Part shown: positions 55,226 to 56,522 of the stretch, in pieces
How positions within the stretch are numbered: position 1 is the first letter of the stretch
How the letters are laid out: each line of letters opens with the position of its first letter
Source of the DNA: Bacillota bacterium
Lineage (GTDB): Bacteria > Bacillota > UBA4882 > UBA10575
Length of the DNA: 56,522 nt
Direction of reading: 5' to 3'
Assembly: GCA_012839115.1 (NCBI GenBank)
Contig: DUNX01000020.1
Coordinates: forward strand, 1 to 56,522
Made by a program: the position numbers and the translations under genes
Notes under the pieces: model-generated
What the model was told of the DNA's origin: nothing
What the model saw: only the letters and a program-made list of their open reading frames with translations
Databases searched by the model: none

Positions 55226-55864
55226 ATGAAGATTTTGGAGCAGATTTCTGAGTTACTGCAGCAGGGGCGGGCAAAAGAGGTACAGGAAGCAGTGAAAAAG
55301 GCATTGGACACAGGGCTTCAGCCGCAAGAAATTATTGCCAATGGTCTGTTGGCCGGGATGTCGATTATTGGGGCAAAATTCAAGGTTAACGAGGTCTATG
55401 TCCCGGATGTTTTGATTGCTTCACGGGCTATGAATGCCGGGATGGAGACCTTAAAACCCTATATAGTGGAAGCGGATATAAAACCCATCGGGAAGATCGT
55501 CTTGGGAACAGTCGAAGGGGACCTGCACGATATCGGGAAAAACCTGGTGAAAATCATGTTTGAGGGCGCCGGGTTTCAAGTTTTTGACCTCGGTATTGAT
55601 GTGCCGGCTGACCGCTTCGTGGCCAAGGTGAAAGAGGAGAAACCGCAGATTTTGGCCATGTCGGCTCTACTTACCACCACTATGACCAATATGGAGAAGG
55701 TGATTAAAGCCGTGGAAAAAGAAGGGCTCCGGGCAGGGCTATCAATTATGGTGGGCGGGGCGCCGGTGACTGAAAGTTTCGCCCAATCGATCGGCGCCGA
55801 CCTTTACGCTCCGGATGCGGCTTCCGCTGCGGAGGTGGCACGGGAAAAAGTTGCTGCCCTATAG
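55226..55864 (+). CDS. Corrinoid protein of a methyltransferase system (MtaC/MtbC-like)
   Basis: 212 residues. The N-terminal helical cap domain (about 1-85) is followed by the B12-binding Rossmann domain, with base-off ligand motif D99-x-H101-x2-G104 (GDLHDIGKNLV), SALLTTTMTNM and GGAPVTESFAQSIGADLYAPDAA. It carries a methyl group between a substrate methyltransferase and an acceptor such as tetrahydrofolate. No methyltransferase (MtaB, MtrH, trimethylamine type) is in the window, so the substrate is unknown. ATG 55226 is preferred over 55202 by family start and SD. Confidence 0.92.
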   Translation: MKILEQISELLQQGRAKEVQEAVKKALDTGLQPQEIIANGLLAGMSIIGAKFKVNEVYVPDVLIASRAMNAGMETLKPYIVEADIKPIGKIVLGTVEGDLHDIGKNLVKIMFEGAGFQVFDLGIDVPADRFVAKVKEEKPQILAMSALLTTTMTNMEKVIKAVEKEGLRAGLSIMVGGAPVTESFAQSIGADLYAPDAASAAEVAREKVAAL

Positions 55865-55877
55865 AGCAGAACATACG

Positions 55878-56159
55878 ATGGTCGTCGGAGTCTGCCGTCT
55901 TCAGCTGCGGTTACCGGAGACTTTTTCTCTCAAAGATAAACGGCGAATCATCAAGAGCTTGCAGGATAAGATTAAGGCCCGTTTTAATCTCTCCGTAGCG
56001 GAGGTCGCCTTTCAAGAGGAAAAGGATCTTTCTGAATTAGCCCTGGCCGCAGTAGGAACGGCACGGGATCCGGTCCACCGGATGTTTATGAAGAGTTTGG
56101 AATTGGTGGAGAATGATGGCCGCGGTGAAGTGTTGGGGGTTGAAGTGGAATGGCGCTAG
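55878..56159 (+). CDS. DUF503 / YlxP-like protein
   Basis: 93 residues. VGVCRLQLRLPETFSLKDKRRIIKSLQDKIKARFNLSVAEV and a late LGVEVEWR match the DUF503 (YlxP) family. These are small proteins usually found by rbfA and infB and thought to act in ribosome biogenesis. Here it is outside that context, behind the corrinoid gene. ATG 55878 has a weak SD. The stop codon touches the terminal repeat element. Confidence 0.85.
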   Translation: MVVGVCRLQLRLPETFSLKDKRRIIKSLQDKIKARFNLSVAEVAFQEEKDLSELALAAVGTARDPVHRMFMKSLELVENDGRGEVLGVEVEWR

Positions 56160-56371
56160 GTGGCAGGTCATCCGGAGTTTTGTTCCTAACGTACAGGCCA
56201 ACGGTTACTAAGGCTCAGCGGCGGCCGGGGACGGGTACATGGCTTACGGGACCTCCTTGTCCCGGAAGCCAACGGGTCGCGTCGTGCGTCCCGCCCCGTC
56301 CCCGTCCTTTGCATTCGCCAAGTAACCGTAAGGCTGTACGCAAGTCACAAAACTCCGGATGACCTGCCACC
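56159..56371. repeat. 213-bp inverted-repeat element with branched internal fold, copy 1
   Basis: Outer arms 56159-56183 and 56347-56371 are perfect 25-bp complements. Inside, 56191-56208 pairs with 56322-56339 (14 of 18 or so positions). GGGGACGGG (56227-56235) pairs with CCCGTCCCC (56295-56303). Two hairpins sit within: GGCTT-n-GGGAC / GTCCC-n-AAGCC around loop CTCCTT (56241-56270), and CGGG/CCCG (56273-56293). The result is a long stem closing a three-way junction. No coding sequence is supported inside. Confidence 0.85.
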
Positions 56372-56375
56372 ACTG

Positions 56376-56522
56376 GGGTTTGCTTGGGTGAAAACTTGCA
56401 TAGGGGTATTCCTAACATACAGGCCAACGGTTACTAAGGCTCAGCGGCGGCCGGGGACGGGTACATGGCTTACGGGACCTCCTTGTCCCGGAAGCCAACG
56501 GGTCGCGTCGTGCGTCCCGCCC
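56376..56522. repeat. Second copy of the repeat core, truncated by the window edge
   Basis: From 56409 (TTCCTAAC) to 56522 the sequence repeats 56183-56296 with a single G-to-A change (56191 to 56417). The period is 226 bp. The preceding flank (about 56376-56408) has no resemblance to the left arm of copy 1. Confidence 0.85.

Noticed and set aside
56159-56522. CRISPR array or integron attC sites at the right edge
   Set aside because: The repeat unit is about 226 bp with a large structured core and only two copies. No 25-40 bp repeat/spacer rhythm, no cas or integrase gene, and the core lacks the paired GTTRRRY/RYYYAAC boxes at the ends that attC sites need.

Overview
The window looks like chromosomal core DNA of an anaerobic, endospore-forming Firmicute that also has an outer membrane. 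Spore genes are spread through it: spoVG, spoVT, yabP, yabQ, yyaC, a SpoIID-like gene and a SipL-like SPOCS/LysM gene. The tadA-ffs ... ispE-spoVG-glmU-rplY-pth-mfd-spoVT order is the familiar Bacillus/Clostridia replication-origin-proximal synteny. Anaerobic clostridial markers are a SCIFF-peptide radical SAM maturase, a class II B12-dependent ribonucleotide reductase, a TM1266-type hydrogenase-associated regulator and a corrinoid protein. Two secreted proteins look like outer-membrane beta-barrels: a porin-like protein and a short Omp85-family protein, both ending in Phe. Together with a GH10 xylanase, an MsmX-type sugar-import ATPase and a ROK kinase, this suggests a saccharolytic diderm Firmicute (Limnochordia/Hydrogenispora-like). 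That taxonomic placement is inference, not proof.

Layout. 1-2.3 kb: 3' part of a GH10 xylanase, tadA, two tRNA-Ser genes and the large SRP RNA. 2.3-12.6 kb: ispE, a GntR regulator, a nucleotidyltransferase, spoVG, tRNA-Gln, glmU, rplY, pth, mfd and spoVT. 12.7-21.3 kb: small regulators, a HAD phosphatase, a GluP-like rhomboid, cimA on the minus strand, and two cell-wall/spore-envelope proteins. 21.4-27.8 kb: argS, a membrane protein, pyrG, a lytic transglycosylase, then yabQ-divIC-yabR. 27.8-32.8 kb: tRNA-Met and tRNA-Lys with a tRNA-derived tandem duplication, an M48 protease, an SDR, the SCIFF maturase and an Xre regulator. 32.9-38.2 kb: nrdJ, uvrC and a Cof-type phosphatase. 38.2-45.6 kb: a degenerate tandem repeat, the porin-like gene, sugar-uptake ATPase, ROK kinase, yyaC, VanW-like protein and small proteins. 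46-56.2 kb: mazG, spoIID-like, yabP, a secreted metallopeptidase/beta-propeller plus Omp85 pair, cheB, rho, a PocR-AraC regulator with a corrinoid protein, and a DUF503 gene.

The most unusual material is non-coding. At the right edge a 213-bp inverted-repeat element with a branched fold begins a direct repeat with a 226-bp period. Its core is conserved, but the flank of the second copy differs from the first copy's 25-bp arm. Short alternating purine-pyrimidine (CG/CA-rich) tracts, often palindromic, recur at more than ten places. Most lie between genes, but some lie inside coding sequences, including one that seems to have expanded the SCIFF maturase. Other oddities are a 16-bp degenerate tandem array behind the Cof phosphatase gene, a (GAAAAAA)4 tract at a ribosome-binding site, and a tandem duplication carrying an antisense copy of the tRNA-Lys T-arm.
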